Shown: positions 20,973-31,605, numbered from the stretch's first letter. The stretch: DNA of 64,000 nt from Moesziomyces globuligerus (GCA_030849465.1 JARVLF010000017.1:310001-374000), one strand, 5' to 3'. The notes: generated from the letters alone by a model not told the origin. Program-made: numbers and translations.

Positions 20973-23900
20973 ATGAGCGCGGCCTACTCAAATTCGTCGC
21001 GCGCCTTGGCTTTCCTCTCCGAGACATCCGAGGATGCTATCGCGGCGCTCAAAGGCCTCGTCGGTGGCGTCGGCTCAGCCAAGTACCTCGATACCTCGGA
21101 GGATAAGCTCTCCACTATTACCACCCAGATCGACTCCAGCAGAGATGAAGATCGCATCGCAGCCCTCACCCGCATAGTCGCCATGGTCTCCAAAGGCCGC
21201 GACGCTTCCTCCTTCCTGCCTGCCGTCCTCAAACTCACCTCATGCTCCAACCTGGACGTGCGCAAGCTTGTCTACATCGTCCTCCTCCGCTATGCCAACA
21301 ACAATCCTGACCTCACCTTGCTCAGCATCAACAGCTTTCAGCGCGATCTCTCCGACCCGAGCCCTCTCATCCGCGCTATGGCTCTCCGCGTGCTGAGCAG
21401 CATCAAGGTCGCCATGGTCTCGCCAATCGTCATCATGGCGGTCACCAAAGCCGCTCGCGATCCTAACCTCTACGTCCGCAAAATCGCTGCCCTCGCCATC
21501 CCCAAGTGCTATTCGATCGATCGCACACAGCTCGACTCGCTCCTCGAAGTGCTCGCAACCCTCCTCTCCGATCGTTCGCCCATCGTGCTCAGTGCGGCGC
21601 TCGCCGCCTATCAGCGTATCTGTCCCAACAACTGGCAGCTCATTCATCAGAACTATCGTAGAATCTGCCACGCGCTCTCGGACATGGACGAATGGGGTCA
21701 GATTGCAGCTATTGGCGTCTTGTCGCGCTACGCAAGATCCAATTTGCCGCGACCCAAGCCGGAACAACCAGCTAGGTCAGAAACGGCCACCTCTCCTGCC
21801 GTACAAACTTCCATGGTCACAGACGCACCTCAGCCCCCTATTCAGACGGCTTTGCCAGCACTGAGCGACAAATATACCGACGTGGACGGTCTCGAGGCGT
21901 TCCTCTCCAACGATGTCCCCAGCTTAGGGTCTTCTTCCGAGGCGGCAGCCAAAGAACCAAAATCGTCGGCGGCCTTTGCGCCCGGTCTGCGCTCAACCTC
22001 GAATTTGGATCGTGATCTGGAGCATCTCCTGGGCAAAGCGCAAGCATTGCTTCACAGCCGCAATCCCGCCGTGGTGCTTGCGGTAGCGCGGCTGATCTTC
22101 TACCTTGCGCCTGCCTCTGACCATGGCATGCTAACGCGGCCATTGATTCGCCTCTTGCGCTCCTCGCCAGATGTTTCCTATCTGGTTCTCCTCAACATCC
22201 TCGCCGTCTCCCGTCAAGACCCTTCGCTCTTCGCGCCGTTCACCACCTCCTTCCTCCTCGGCGCATCGCACGAGGAGCCCGTCTTTCTCTCGCTGCTGAA
22301 GCTCGATATCCTCACTGTGCTGAGCACTTCGAGCAATCTCAGTTTGGTCTTGGCCGAGATCGGCACGCACATGCGGTCGGCGGACGCAGCCATTGCCGCG
22401 CACGCCGTCGCCTGCGTCGGCGAGCTGGCGCTTAACGCAAAGCTCGATGCAAGCTCGACCTGTCTCGGCATGCTGCTCGACCTTCTCCGTAAGCGCAAGT
22501 CGGGTCCGCGCGTTCACGACTCCACGATCGCTCGCGCAGTCCTCGAAATCAAGAATCTCCTGCAGCGGTCTCCTGAAGCGGTCGCACCCGAAGGCGCTCT
22601 GGAGTCTCGCAGGACCTCGGCGATCGTGTACCGCCTAGCAGCCCTCTTGTTCGGCACAACACCAAAGGCCAGCCCGGCTGACAACCAAAAACGCAAGCCG
22701 GTCAAGTCCAAGGTCGTCGGCAAGGGATCCATTCTCCATCCGGAGGCCAGAGCGAGCATCCTTTGGCTGCTCGGCCAACATGCGCGCCTGCCCATCTCGA
22801 TTGCGAAGACATTGGCGGACAGAAAGGGCAGCGGCGAGTCTCGTACGCTGGCAGAGTTGGTGGTGCCCGATATCCTCCGACGCTGTGCGATCAACTTTGC
22901 CAACGAGTCGCCAGCAGTCAAGCTGCAGATCCTGACTACGTCCAGCAAGGCCTTTGCGTTCCTGCCGACCGTGTTGGTCCCCACGCCGGGCCTCGCTGAG
23001 GGGGAGCAAGGCAAGTCTGAGCAGCTCGCGTCCGCCCTCACCGTGCTTCACTTCTATCTCCTCAAGCTGGCACGCTACGACGTCGATTTCGACGTCCGAG
23101 ACCGCGCGCGCTTCCTCAAGGGCCTCACTGCGCCACTCGCAGCCACAGGGACCGGTCCCGGTGCAACGGGCAAAGAGAGCGGAGATGCCATGATTGACTC
23201 GATCCAGGCAGCGGTTGAGGCGGCCGCACGCACCTTTGGCGAGACTACGAGTGAAGACGATGCGGATCTCAAAGGCGTGCGCCTGCGCAGAGAGCAGGTC
23301 ATCCATGTCCTCTTCGAAGGCAAGGCCTCGCTAGATCTCAATAATCTTCCCACCGACAGAGGCTCCGAGCCCGTGACGTCTGCGGATGACGGCAGCGATA
23401 TGGTGTCAGTTCAGCGATACGACGGCCCGGAGATCGCATCCCTTTCGCTCGTGTTCGGAGGCAAGCTTATCAAGGGCTGGCTGGAGTCCAAGCTGCCCGA
23501 GTGGACCAACGAGCCAACGCCATCCTCCCTCCGCGAGCCTCCTCCCGTCACGACGCCATCTCTTCCAACATTGCAAGGCACGTCGCTGTCGAACCTCAAA
23601 TCCTTCTCGTCAAACGACTTCACCGGCAACTCGCCGCGAGCATCAACACCGGTCATCTTAACTCCTGGCAAGGGCGCGGTCACTCCCACCTCGCGTATCA
23701 GCGGACAAGCCACCCCCACCGAGCTGGAATCATCCTCGGCCACGGCACAGACGCACCAGAAGTACAAGGATCTCGACTCCTTCCTCGATGAAAGCGACGA
23801 TGAGCCAGAGGTCAGTGAGCCTCACCTCGACGACTCGGCGCCAGAGGACGAAGAATTTGCGGCTGAAGAGCGTTGGGATGACGACGATGCGGAGGCGGAA

Positions 23901-24005
23901 TCGACCGACGACGACGAGGACGATGATGATGACGACGAGGACGAAGAGGACGAAGGCGAGCTCATTGAAGAGGAGACTGTCAGCGAGGACGAGGAGAGCG
24001 ATTGA
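20973..24005 (+). CDS. APL6: AP-3 adaptor complex subunit beta (beta-adaptin)
   Basis: 1010 residues, no intron. The start is the ATG at 20973 (MSAAYSNSSRALAFLSE). The adaptin N-terminal solenoid runs from about residue 30 to 620: SRDEDRIAALTRIVAMVSKG, DVRKLVYIVLLRYANNNPDL, RAMALRVLSSIKVAM, DPNLYVRKIAALAIPKCY, CPNNWQLIHQNYRRIC. These are the beta-adaptin helical repeats. The C-terminal 80 residues are a dense Asp/Glu run. A folded ear domain is not evident, as in yeast Apl6. AP-3 sorts cargo from Golgi/endosome to the vacuole. The stop codon is only 19 nt from the stop of the convergent gene. Confidence 0.93.
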   Translation: MSAAYSNSSRALAFLSETSEDAIAALKGLVGGVGSAKYLDTSEDKLSTITTQIDSSRDEDRIAALTRIVAMVSKGRDASSFLPAVLKLTSCSNLDVRKLVYIVLLRYANNNPDLTLLSINSFQRDLSDPSPLIRAMALRVLSSIKVAMVSPIVIMAVTKAARDPNLYVRKIAALAIPKCYSIDRTQLDSLLEVLATLLSDRSPIVLSAALAAYQRICPNNWQLIHQNYRRICHALSDMDEWGQIAAIGVLSRYARSNLPRPKPEQPARSETATSPAVQTSMVTDAPQPPIQTALPALSDKYTDVDGLEAFLSNDVPSLGSSSEAAAKEPKSSAAFAPGLRSTSNLDRDLEHLLGKAQALLHSRNPAVVLAVARLIFYLAPASDHGMLTRPLIRLLRSSPDVSYLVLLNILAVSRQDPSLFAPFTTSFLLGASHEEPVFLSLLKLDILTVLSTSSNLSLVLAEIGTHMRSADAAIAAHAVACVGELALNAKLDASSTCLGMLLDLLRKRKSGPRVHDSTIARAVLEIKNLLQRSPEAVAPEGALESRRTSAIVYRLAALLFGTTPKASPADNQKRKPVKSKVVGKGSILHPEARASILWLLGQHARLPISIAKTLADRKGSGESRTLAELVVPDILRRCAINFANESPAVKLQILTTSSKAFAFLPTVLVPTPGLAEGEQGKSEQLASALTVLHFYLLKLARYDVDFDVRDRARFLKGLTAPLAATGTGPGATGKESGDAMIDSIQAAVEAAARTFGETTSEDDADLKGVRLRREQVIHVLFEGKASLDLNNLPTDRGSEPVTSADDGSDMVSVQRYDGPEIASLSLVFGGKLIKGWLESKLPEWTNEPTPSSLREPPPVTTPSLPTLQGTSLSNLKSFSSNDFTGNSPRASTPVILTPGKGAVTPTSRISGQATPTELESSSATAQTHQKYKDLDSFLDESDDEPEVSEPHLDDSAPEDEEFAAEERWDDDDAEAESTDDDEDDDDDDEDEEDEGELIEEETVSEDEESD

Positions 24006-24024
24006 ACCGCAGTCACTTTGGAAT

Positions 24025-26594
24025 TCAACGACGTCTTCGAGTCTTAGTGGTGCGCTTGTGGTCCGAGCGACCTGTCGGAACACGGGTCGGGCTACCAGCT
24101 GGTGGTCGGGCGCTCGACGAGGAAGTGAAGAGATCCGCGTGGACCCTTGCTGCGTCGAGCTCGTGCTGCCTCTGTGCCCTCTCGCAAGCATAGTCGTGGG
24201 CGCAGTCATAGTCACGGGCATAGTCGTAGTCGCAGGGATAGTCACAAGAGGCGTCGACACGCGATGGCTCGTGATCGCGGACGGGCCGCCCCTCCGTATC
24301 TCTGTATCCGCTGAAAGATGCACTTTTGGGCGGACTTGCTCCTCGAGTCGCTATCTCTGATTTGAGAAGAGGGCTGGACTCCCACCCAGATAGTCTTGAT
24401 CCAGGATTGCTGTCATCTCCGGCCGGATGCGGTGCATCGCGTTTGGGCACTTGGCGCTTGCTTGCCTGCTCACCAGTGCTGTGTCTCCTTTTGCGTGCAG
24501 CTTGTTGAGTCGCTGCGCTTGTCGAGCCGAAGTCTGAGACGCCAGGCAAACTCGGAAAGGGATCGGGCGGCATCAGCCATTTCGGCTGAGTGTCTCCGTC
24601 CCCGGATCCGAGCCACCCTGATGACTTGATGTGCCGTTCGCACAGCCGCACCAGTGCTTTCGCTGAGTTCAGCACCTCCTCTGGCAGGTTCTCCTGGCTG
24701 CCCACCTCACGCGCCAAGTCGGTAAGCGCTCGAACACGCTCTCGAATCTGCCTGTCCTGCGGGAGAGGAAAAGCTTCGCGGCAGGACGAGGAGAGGTATG
24801 AAGCACAGGTGTGCATCGCGAACATGAGAGCTTCCGCCGCTAGGACAACATAGGCGTCATGTGCAGTCTTTTGTCGCTTGCCGCATTTACTTGCTGGGTT
24901 CCTTTCTTTCGCTGCAGTATGCTCGACGTATGTGTGAGCCTAGACCGGGAGAAGAGCAGAAATTGTCAGCCTTGAATGTTCAGGTCCTGCTGAAAGCTAT
25001 GCGCTCCACTTACCATGAATGCGCGCGTCGTAACTACGATGGTGTCCCTGGCTGTGGACTCCCCCGCAAAGCCGAGTTCAGGCGGACATTGCACTGCAGC
25101 GGAAGTGAATCTGACAGCCAGATTTGCTACTGAGCGGAAAAGAGCAACCCTTTGAGCCACAGAGAAGTGCCAGACAGCAACATCCTGGACGCCAGGTGCG
25201 CTGTCTGTCGGAGTGACCGGAAATAGGCAAAAGAGGTATCTGGTAGAGAGTTCCAGCTCGTCAACAAAGATCCGAGCAGGTGATGGCCTGGTTTGCTGGA
25301 AGGGCTCGCATTCTGGCACACCAATGCCGCGTGAAATCTGCACGAGGCTGTTGAAGAGGATGTCCCCGCCCTTGATGGCGGCTTTCGGCAGTGGAAGTGC
25401 CTCTCCCAAGAGACGATCCGTATCGAGAGAGGAGAGAATCGGAGCGGTCACGGCACCGCTTGCCTTCTGCCTTGGAAAGGCATATGTCCTGCTCTGCACC
25501 ATGAAGACACAGCACATGTTCCATAGAAGCGCCGCACCTGCTTCTCGCATCACTTTATCCAGTTCCGGGGTGATAGAGCTCGATTCCTCTGGCCAAACTT
25601 GCTGTAATGCCGACAACACATCGGTGATCTGGACGAACTCGTCGCGGTTTGCCAGTGGCAAGATCGGTGCGAGCCGTCGGGCTAGGTCACTCTCGCGCCT
25701 GCAATCGTCGATGACAGGGGTCAAGGCCTCTTGTCCGTAGCGCGACGTCAAAAAGTTCAGGACAAGCCTCCTTAGCGGCCCATGGCAGTACTCGACCATG
25801 ATGCGGAGGCAGGGATCGATCGCCAGCGCCATATGATTCGCCAGCATCATGTGAACCAACTCTTGCTCTCCAGGGGAGCTGTTCTGAAGTAGCTGCACGA
25901 GCACGGAGCAATTGCCCTCGACTCGAGTAAGATCCGTCGCGCTAAGATTCCCGAGTGCTAGGTAGGCCTCCTTGCGCACTTCAGGGTGAGAATCCTCGCA
26001 ACAATCCAGGACGACGCTCTCGACTTTCGTGCGGAGATTTGCAAACGTGGAATCAGGTGCTTGGTCCATGTTGTCCTCGATGCAGCAGCCTACAAGAGTC
26101 ACAAAGCAAGCCACGGATGTGTGCATGGCCTTGAGCTTGAACATCGAGTCTGGACCAGTTGAACCGAGCTCGTCAACGATTTGTGTCAGTAGGTCGGAGT
26201 CTGAACGCATCCATCCTCGGACAAGCGGAGCTTGTGAAATGATCCGCTCCTCCGCCTTTCGAAGGAGGAAGTCTAGCCTCCTATCGCTAGCAGGAACCTC
26301 AGTCGCTGTAGCGGAGAGACTGCGCTCACTCTGCGAGGGTGAAATGTGCCTCGGCGACTGCGCATGGCTTGGCGCTCCAGCTGCTCGGGAAATATGAGCT
26401 CCAGGAGAAGGACTCTGGCTGAGCGGTCCTTGATGCGCATGACTTCGATGGCTTGGACTCGGAGTTGCCCCGTTCTGTTGTTTTTGAGAAGTAGAAGCAT
26501 CGTGTGAAGTTGGGTGCCCGGTGGAAGAGCGACTCGGACTGCGAAGTGGACGAGCCATGACGGATGATGTCCAGTTTGGGTAGATGTGGCTCAT
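24025..26594 (-). CDS. Unrecognised ARM/HEAT-repeat-like protein with Cys/Asp/Tyr-rich tail
   Basis: Exons 26594-25014 and 24939-24025 with a 74-nt intron (GTAAGT donor, CTAG acceptor) encode 831 residues. The join (RAFM-AHTYVEHTAAKERN) keeps the frame open through LAAEALMFAMHTCASYL. The ATG at 26594 (MSHIYPNW) is the first in frame; the longer frame opens with GTG. Residues 1-130 are Ser/Pro/His-rich. Residues about 130-510 look like an alpha solenoid (KVESVVLDCCEDSHPEV, RKEAYLALGNLSATDL, LVQLLQNSSPGEQELVHMML). After a helical segment the C-terminal third is basic and disordered, with the repeated CDYPCDYDYARDYDCAHDY element and an RRRR end. I recognise no named family. Confidence 0.82.
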
Positions 26595-27214
26595 AGGGCC
26601 AGCTCGAATGTGTCGGGTATTTAAGCAAACTCGATGCTCTGCTCGACCCTGCTCAGCTCCAGAAGAGAAGCGGCTGTTGCGCCACACGATAGTTCTAGGA
26701 GACGAAAGAAAGTATGAATTCAGGTGGGCGCAGAACGCCACAGGCGTGTGTCGTCGATTCGCGTCGCAAGGATTAATCTGTGATTGTGCAAGCGTGTCGG
26801 CAGTGGAGCGAGCTTGCGGGAACAGCTCCTAGCAACTGCTGACTGGAGTTTCTCATTCCTTCACCTGGCTCGCGTGGATGTGCCCATGGACAGTACAGAT
26901 GCGTGAGAAAGGCGGTTGGAAGGACTTTCCCTTTGTTTCGCGATTCGACCTTTGCAAGCCGGAGGCCCATGCGCTTTAGCTGCAAATCCTGGCCAAGTCC
27001 AAGGAAAGTGGACATCTCCATGTGTGGCTAAGAAAGGTTCGCAGTCGAAACGCGCCAGAGAGAAGACAAGCTCAAGCTCGCGATGCAAGTTTCCCTGCTG
27101 GAACTTGATTCCGCTCCGTGTCCACGGAACATCCGAGCCACCTGTGCTGACGCGCCCGCGAAGATGGAAAAGCCTCTCTGAATGTGCTGCGGTCCGTGCG
27201 TCCTCCGCGTCGAC
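26595..27214. other. Intergenic region 5' of the ARM-like gene and 3' of Naf1
   Basis: 620 bp between two minus-strand genes in tandem. No supported gene. The part next to 26594 should carry the ARM-like gene's promoter; the remainder the Naf1 3' flank. Confidence 0.55.
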
Positions 27215-30052
27215 TCATTGTCCTTGCTGACCCCCTTGCTGAGTGGAGCTCGAGTGGCCGTTGCTGGTCATGGAAGGGCTTCGCGGATCGTAGCTGTCCG
27301 CACCGGCTGCTCTTGGAGGAGGTTGAGCCGATGTGCCGTAGCCATACACGCTGTATGCACCTCCGCCTCCCGTCGGGCTCGAGTATGCGCTCATTCCGTA
27401 CGCTTGCCCAGCATGGCCTTGCTGGAGTGGAACACCGCTCGGCATCGCCGCGCCGTTAGCGCCGTCGGTGTAGCCAGGATAGTGCGAGCCGGGATAGTGA
27501 TGTTCATTCCACTGACCTGCCGCTGGTGCGCCGTAGTGCCCGTAGGAGCCACCGTATGAAGGATAGGCTTGTGGCTGGAACGACCCTTGGCCGAGATGCA
27601 GGGGAGGTGCTGGATAGGCCTGCGGAACATTCCAGGGCATGGCACCTTGAGGTCGCTGAGGTGGTCCACCCGATGAGGACGCGGGCGTGTAGCCATGCTG
27701 CCAGTGCTGCGCATAGGCAGGGTTGTAGTGGCTCGGCTGAGACGGCTGCGCTGCGCCAGACCCGGGGCTGTATGCGGCGCCCCGACCTGCTGCATGGGGT
27801 GATGCCATGGCAGGCGACGCAGGAGTGTTTGGCGTTGCTGATCCTGACCCCGAGTACCAGCCGGGCGAGGCCTGATTAGGATGTCCGCTGTTCGAGACGG
27901 GCATCGGAGCAGTAGGCCCCTTCGATGCGAGACGAGGCGGTTGCTGGGGAGAGCCCATGACTCCGGCTGCTTGAGGTCGGTGAGCGGCGGCGGCAGCTGC
28001 AGCAGCATCAACGGGCTTGGCAGGGAGGTTGACGCCGGCCCCGCTCGACATTCTGCTATGACTCAGACCCACAGGAACGCCTTCGGCGGTGCCGATGCGT
28101 GATCTTGGGAGGGATGCTGAATCAGGCGTTGCGTCTCCATTGCGGGCCGCAGAGGATGAGGATGGTTCTGATGCAAAGTTGGGCTTGGAGGGAAGTCCCG
28201 CCGATGGCCTCGGTGGCAGCGACGCAACTCCATGAGGGAAGGCTGGCCCAAGTGAAGCAACACTGGCGGGCGTGAACGCATTCGACGGAGGAGCAGGACC
28301 ATTGTTGCGCCTCAGATGGGAGTTCGTGCTGCTGTGTGTGCGCTGCTGATCTCCGTTCGGGCCAGTGATCGGCTTGCGCGGTCCTGCCCCCTTCTGAGCG
28401 TGAGCGCTTTGAGGATGGGAAGCTGCGGAATGACTGGAGTCAACGCCGTGCCTTTGGCGCTTGTTGGCCCGATTAGAAGCGGATGGAAGCGGATTTCCTT
28501 GGTCGTCGACCTTGCCTGTGCGGACCGCCTTGGCGCGGCGCTTGGCTTCGGCCTCCTGCTCGTCGTCCGAGTAATCGATTTCGTCCTCGGCGACCTCTTC
28601 ATCCCACATGTTACTTGCATCGCTGCCCTTCATGGAGCGGAGGAGCTGCGTCAGGACGTAGGTACTCTGTGCAGGAAGGTAGTAGACGGGTCGTCCGGTC
28701 TTGAACGCGTCACGGTCGATAGCGGACGCTGAAGGGAATCGGATCGAGTACATGGGATTGTGGATCGAGCCAAACGTCTCAAAGACAAGGCCGAGCACTT
28801 TGCCGTCCTCGAAGCAGAGCAAGCTGCCTGTGTCGAGGACACTGTATTCGCCGTGACGTTCGCCCTGACGACCTGTGCTGTCGACAGGGACCGAGTTGAG
28901 ATTCGATGCATCGGAGCTCTTGCTTTGCTGCACGTCTTGCTCGAGGACTACGACACTGTCGACGATGGAATGGACCTTGCCCAGCTTCCGCAATGTAGCT
29001 CTCTCCGCATCCGAGAGCTGTTGGACAAGAGGCTTTTCGACCTCTGGAGCCAGGATCTCGTTCTTTGTAGCTGGTGCTGTACTCCCGCTAGGGCCGCCGC
29101 CTTCTTCATCATCATCGTCGGCTCCTAAGGCCATGCCAGCGTTGCGCGCATCGTCCTCGCCATCGTCATCTTCGTCATCTTCGTCGTCAGAAGAATCGTC
29201 ACTCGAGGACTCGGAGTCTGAGCTAGACTCGGTGTCAGCGTCGCCGTCCTCGCCGGTCTTTTTGACTTGATCTGTGACCTCGGCGACAGTTGAGGAAGTA
29301 GAAGGGTCGAGTTTTGGGCGGCGTGAGACCAGACCCGAGATGGAAGAAAGTGCCTTTTGGAGCAACGTCCTCGTCTCTGGGTGCTGACTCTTCTCGGCGG
29401 CAGCTTTGACCTCTTCAATACCAACGCTTGCTTGCACCAGGTGCTCAAGCTCTGCTTCTGCTTTCCGCTTTTCTCCCCGCTGTGTTGATGTTGGAAGGGG
29501 ACCGGTCCATTCTTCGTCCGCGAATCCGGGCGGGAGTGCCTCGCGTGCCTGGCCTGAGGATGCTCGCGCTTGAGCCACGAGCTCTCGGAGCGCACTCATC
29601 GAAGATGTTGCGTCTTGCGTCGCTCCTGTACCGACAATGTGCTCCATGTCTGCAGGAACAAAGTCTTCGTCCTCTTCGTCTTTCGTCGGCCCGGATACCG
29701 ACGCGTTTCCAGCCGACTGCAGCTCATGAGTATGGATGGACCCGGGAGTTGCCTCGCTTGTCATAGTGCTGGGTTCTTCGGCTTCCGCAGGAGGTTCTGG
29801 CTCGGCAGCAAGACCTACTTCCACGGTCACAGGAGTCGCGGCCGATGCGTCATCTCGGATATCCGACTTTACATCTGCCTTAATCGCATTGACGGGCTCG
29901 ACTGCCGCAAAATCGGCTCCTACACCTGCATGCTTTTGTTCGTCACTTGATGCGGCGCCAACCTTCTCGATAGCTGTGTCTTCAGGATACGAATCTGTCG
30001 ACTGCGAAGTTGCGACAGCTGTGGTTTCGATCGGCGCGCTGTCTTCAACCAT
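27215..30052 (-). CDS. NAF1: Naf1, H/ACA snoRNP assembly factor
   Basis: 945 residues, no intron, ATG at 30052. Residues 1-340 are acidic and disordered, ending in a Ser/Asp/Glu run. The Gar1-like core of Naf1 occupies about residues 340-485: ATLRKLGKVHSIVDSVVVLE, GSLLCFEDGKVLGLVFETFG, NPMYSIRFPS, then GRPVYYLPAQSTYVLTQLLR. An acidic DEIDYSDDEQE segment follows. The C-terminal 400 residues are Pro/Gly/Ser/Tyr/Gln-rich. Naf1 holds the place of Gar1 on immature H/ACA particles and binds dyskerin/Cbf5 in the nucleus. At 945 residues it is roughly twice the yeast or human length, mostly from the C-terminal low-complexity extension. Confidence 0.92.
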   Translation of the reverse strand: MVEDSAPIETTAVATSQSTDSYPEDTAIEKVGAASSDEQKHAGVGADFAAVEPVNAIKADVKSDIRDDASAATPVTVEVGLAAEPEPPAEAEEPSTMTSEATPGSIHTHELQSAGNASVSGPTKDEEDEDFVPADMEHIVGTGATQDATSSMSALRELVAQARASSGQAREALPPGFADEEWTGPLPTSTQRGEKRKAEAELEHLVQASVGIEEVKAAAEKSQHPETRTLLQKALSSISGLVSRRPKLDPSTSSTVAEVTDQVKKTGEDGDADTESSSDSESSSDDSSDDEDDEDDDGEDDARNAGMALGADDDDEEGGGPSGSTAPATKNEILAPEVEKPLVQQLSDAERATLRKLGKVHSIVDSVVVLEQDVQQSKSSDASNLNSVPVDSTGRQGERHGEYSVLDTGSLLCFEDGKVLGLVFETFGSIHNPMYSIRFPSASAIDRDAFKTGRPVYYLPAQSTYVLTQLLRSMKGSDASNMWDEEVAEDEIDYSDDEQEAEAKRRAKAVRTGKVDDQGNPLPSASNRANKRQRHGVDSSHSAASHPQSAHAQKGAGPRKPITGPNGDQQRTHSSTNSHLRRNNGPAPPSNAFTPASVASLGPAFPHGVASLPPRPSAGLPSKPNFASEPSSSSAARNGDATPDSASLPRSRIGTAEGVPVGLSHSRMSSGAGVNLPAKPVDAAAAAAAAHRPQAAGVMGSPQQPPRLASKGPTAPMPVSNSGHPNQASPGWYSGSGSATPNTPASPAMASPHAAGRGAAYSPGSGAAQPSQPSHYNPAYAQHWQHGYTPASSSGGPPQRPQGAMPWNVPQAYPAPPLHLGQGSFQPQAYPSYGGSYGHYGAPAAGQWNEHHYPGSHYPGYTDGANGAAMPSGVPLQQGHAGQAYGMSAYSSPTGGGGAYSVYGYGTSAQPPPRAAGADSYDPRSPSMTSNGHSSSTQQGGQQGQ

Positions 30053-30382
30053 GTTTGCGCAACGAGTCCGAGCTTGTCAGTCTGATTCAAGCAGCGGAAA
30101 GACCGAGTGAAGTCGTAGAGGAAGGTGGGAGAGGAGAAAGGATGCTTGAACAAGTTCAAGGGAGACGCTTTCGCCATCGTTACATGCACAGTGCATGAGC
30201 TACCGGTCGCTGGGGCAAAGTCGTTGACCCTTAAATTTTGTGGTCCGGCAGAAATTCCGGCGCAGGATCACGGATCTCGGGAGACGGCCTGGTGGACCCT
30301 TCCACGTTGGCCGCACTCAGCACAACATGAAGCGCGCATGATCCTTGCCTTTCACCAGCCTCATCGACTCGCCTGCACGACC
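30053..30382. promoter_or_regulatory. Short divergent promoter between Naf1 and Lcl2
   Basis: Only 330 bp separate two divergent ATGs, so both promoters must lie here. No clear TATA box on either strand; a CTTAAATTTT element sits near 30231. Confidence 0.5.
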
Positions 30383-30925
30383 ATGTTGCGGCTGCCCGCC
30401 CTCGCTTCGCAGGCAGCGCTCCTTGCCCTGCTTCTATGCGGCATCGCTCAAGCTCAGTTCTTCCAGCAATTCTTCGGGGGCAACGCTGGCGGATCCATGT
30501 TCGGGCAACGCGAGCAAGAGCCACCTCCGGTAGGTGACCTCGATTTCGTTTTAGCTCCAACGCAAGCTCGACGAGCTCAGAACTGACTAACTTCGTTGAT
30601 TTCCCTGCTGTGCTAACGCTCTGTCTTGACGGCACAGTCCGGTGATGCAACCTGGTTCGAAGCCAGAGTCGATGCGGCCCAGTGCACGCAGTATCTCTGT
30701 CCTCGCACGCTTTCGTGTGTCGCCAAGCCATCGCACTGCCCTTGCCCTTTCCCGCAGCAGATCCGATGTTCATACAAGGATACCAGCTCATATGCCAAGG
30801 AACAGGCGGGTCGTGCCGGCGGCAACTTCGATGGCGTCAGTGCCGAGCTCGACCTTGGCGGCACTTTCTGCATAACGGCTGAAAGCTGTGATGACGCAAA
30901 CCGGATTCTACAGGCCAAAGCATAG
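30383..30925 (+). CDS. LCL2: Lcl2 (long chronological lifespan protein 2) family secretory protein
   Basis: Exons 30383-30529 and 30638-30925 with a 108-nt intron (GTAGGT donor, CACAG acceptor, phase 0) encode 144 residues. Residues 1-24 are a signal peptide ([20 protein letters not shown]), followed by the family's FFQQFFGG segment. Exon 2 carries the Lcl2 core with conserved cysteines: [40 protein letters not shown], and a final [19 protein letters not shown]. Lcl2 proteins are small ER/secretory proteins tied to ER-associated degradation in yeast. Starting at MLRLP places the signal peptide at the N-terminus; an upstream in-frame Met would precede it by a polar stretch. Confidence 0.9.
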
Positions 30926-31065
30926 AACTTCGGACGGTGCATGAGCCATGCTTCCAATCACAAATCCAATTCGAGTTGAAAGCGGAATGTACTGACAATG
31001 AGGATTGCGAATGCTGATGTACGAAGCCCAAGGGTATGCATGTAGGAGTGCTGATAAACGAGCTT

Positions 31066-31605
31066 TCAGCTCTTGCGATTCGGGAAATTTTTAGCAATGA
31101 GCGCGGCGGCCTTCTTCTTGCGATCCTCGATAGCCTTCAGCTTGAGCTGACCTTCCGTGAGGGGAGCAGACGCGGTGCAGCCATGACTTGGCGCCGACCG
31201 GTGCACCGCGCAGAAAAAGCCTTTACATCTCTCGCACCTAGGCGCTGCATGTGTAAAGGCTCTTCTTGAACTTGCTTGCGCTGACGAGGATCCCGTCCCT
31301 GCCTGAGCAGAGGAAGTTGTCGAAGCTGAGCTTGAGCCCTGCGGCGGCGTAGGCTGTGCCTGCACTTCGAAGCTTAGCTTCTTGCAGCCTTGCTTCTGGC
31401 AAGGTAGTCGACCTGATGATCCTGAAGATGCGATCCGCTGGAGGAGTTCCCGATCACTGAGTACCGCGGATGAGGTTTCGGAACAGGTATGCTGATCAGG
31501 AAGAAAGTGCGACTCGCAAAAGACGGCGGTGCAAAGCGGACAAGGGACCGGCAGGAACGACAGACGACCGCAAGTCCGAAGTGCACAATGCTCACCGGCT
31601 TCCAT
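31066..31605 (-). CDS. AN1-type zinc-finger protein
   Basis: 179 residues, no intron. The protein opens directly in an AN1 finger: GEHCALRTCGRLSFLPVPCP, then LCTAVFCESHF and HTC, with the usual Cys and His spacing. A second finger is split by a Ser/Ala/Thr-rich linker: a CQKQGC pair near residue 70, then APRCERCKGFFCAVHRSAPSHGC near 125-145. The C-terminus is a basic helix (KLKAIEDRKKKAAALIAK). This double AN1 layout resembles ZFAND2/ZFAND1-Cuz1 proteins that link Cdc48 and the proteasome under arsenite or protein stress. No UBL domain is present. The exact subfamily is uncertain. Its stop lies 140 nt from the Lcl2 stop. Confidence 0.87.
   Translation of the reverse strand: MEAGEHCALRTCGRLSFLPVPCPLCTAVFCESHFLPDQHTCSETSSAVLSDRELLQRIASSGSSGRLPCQKQGCKKLSFEVQAQPTPPQGSSSASTTSSAQAGTGSSSAQASSRRAFTHAAPRCERCKGFFCAVHRSAPSHGCTASAPLTEGQLKLKAIEDRKKKAAALIAKNFPNRKS

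Noticed and set aside
30650..30665. GGTTCGAAGCC, a possible tRNA B box
   Set aside because: It lies inside the Lcl2 coding exon and lacks acceptor-stem complementarity.
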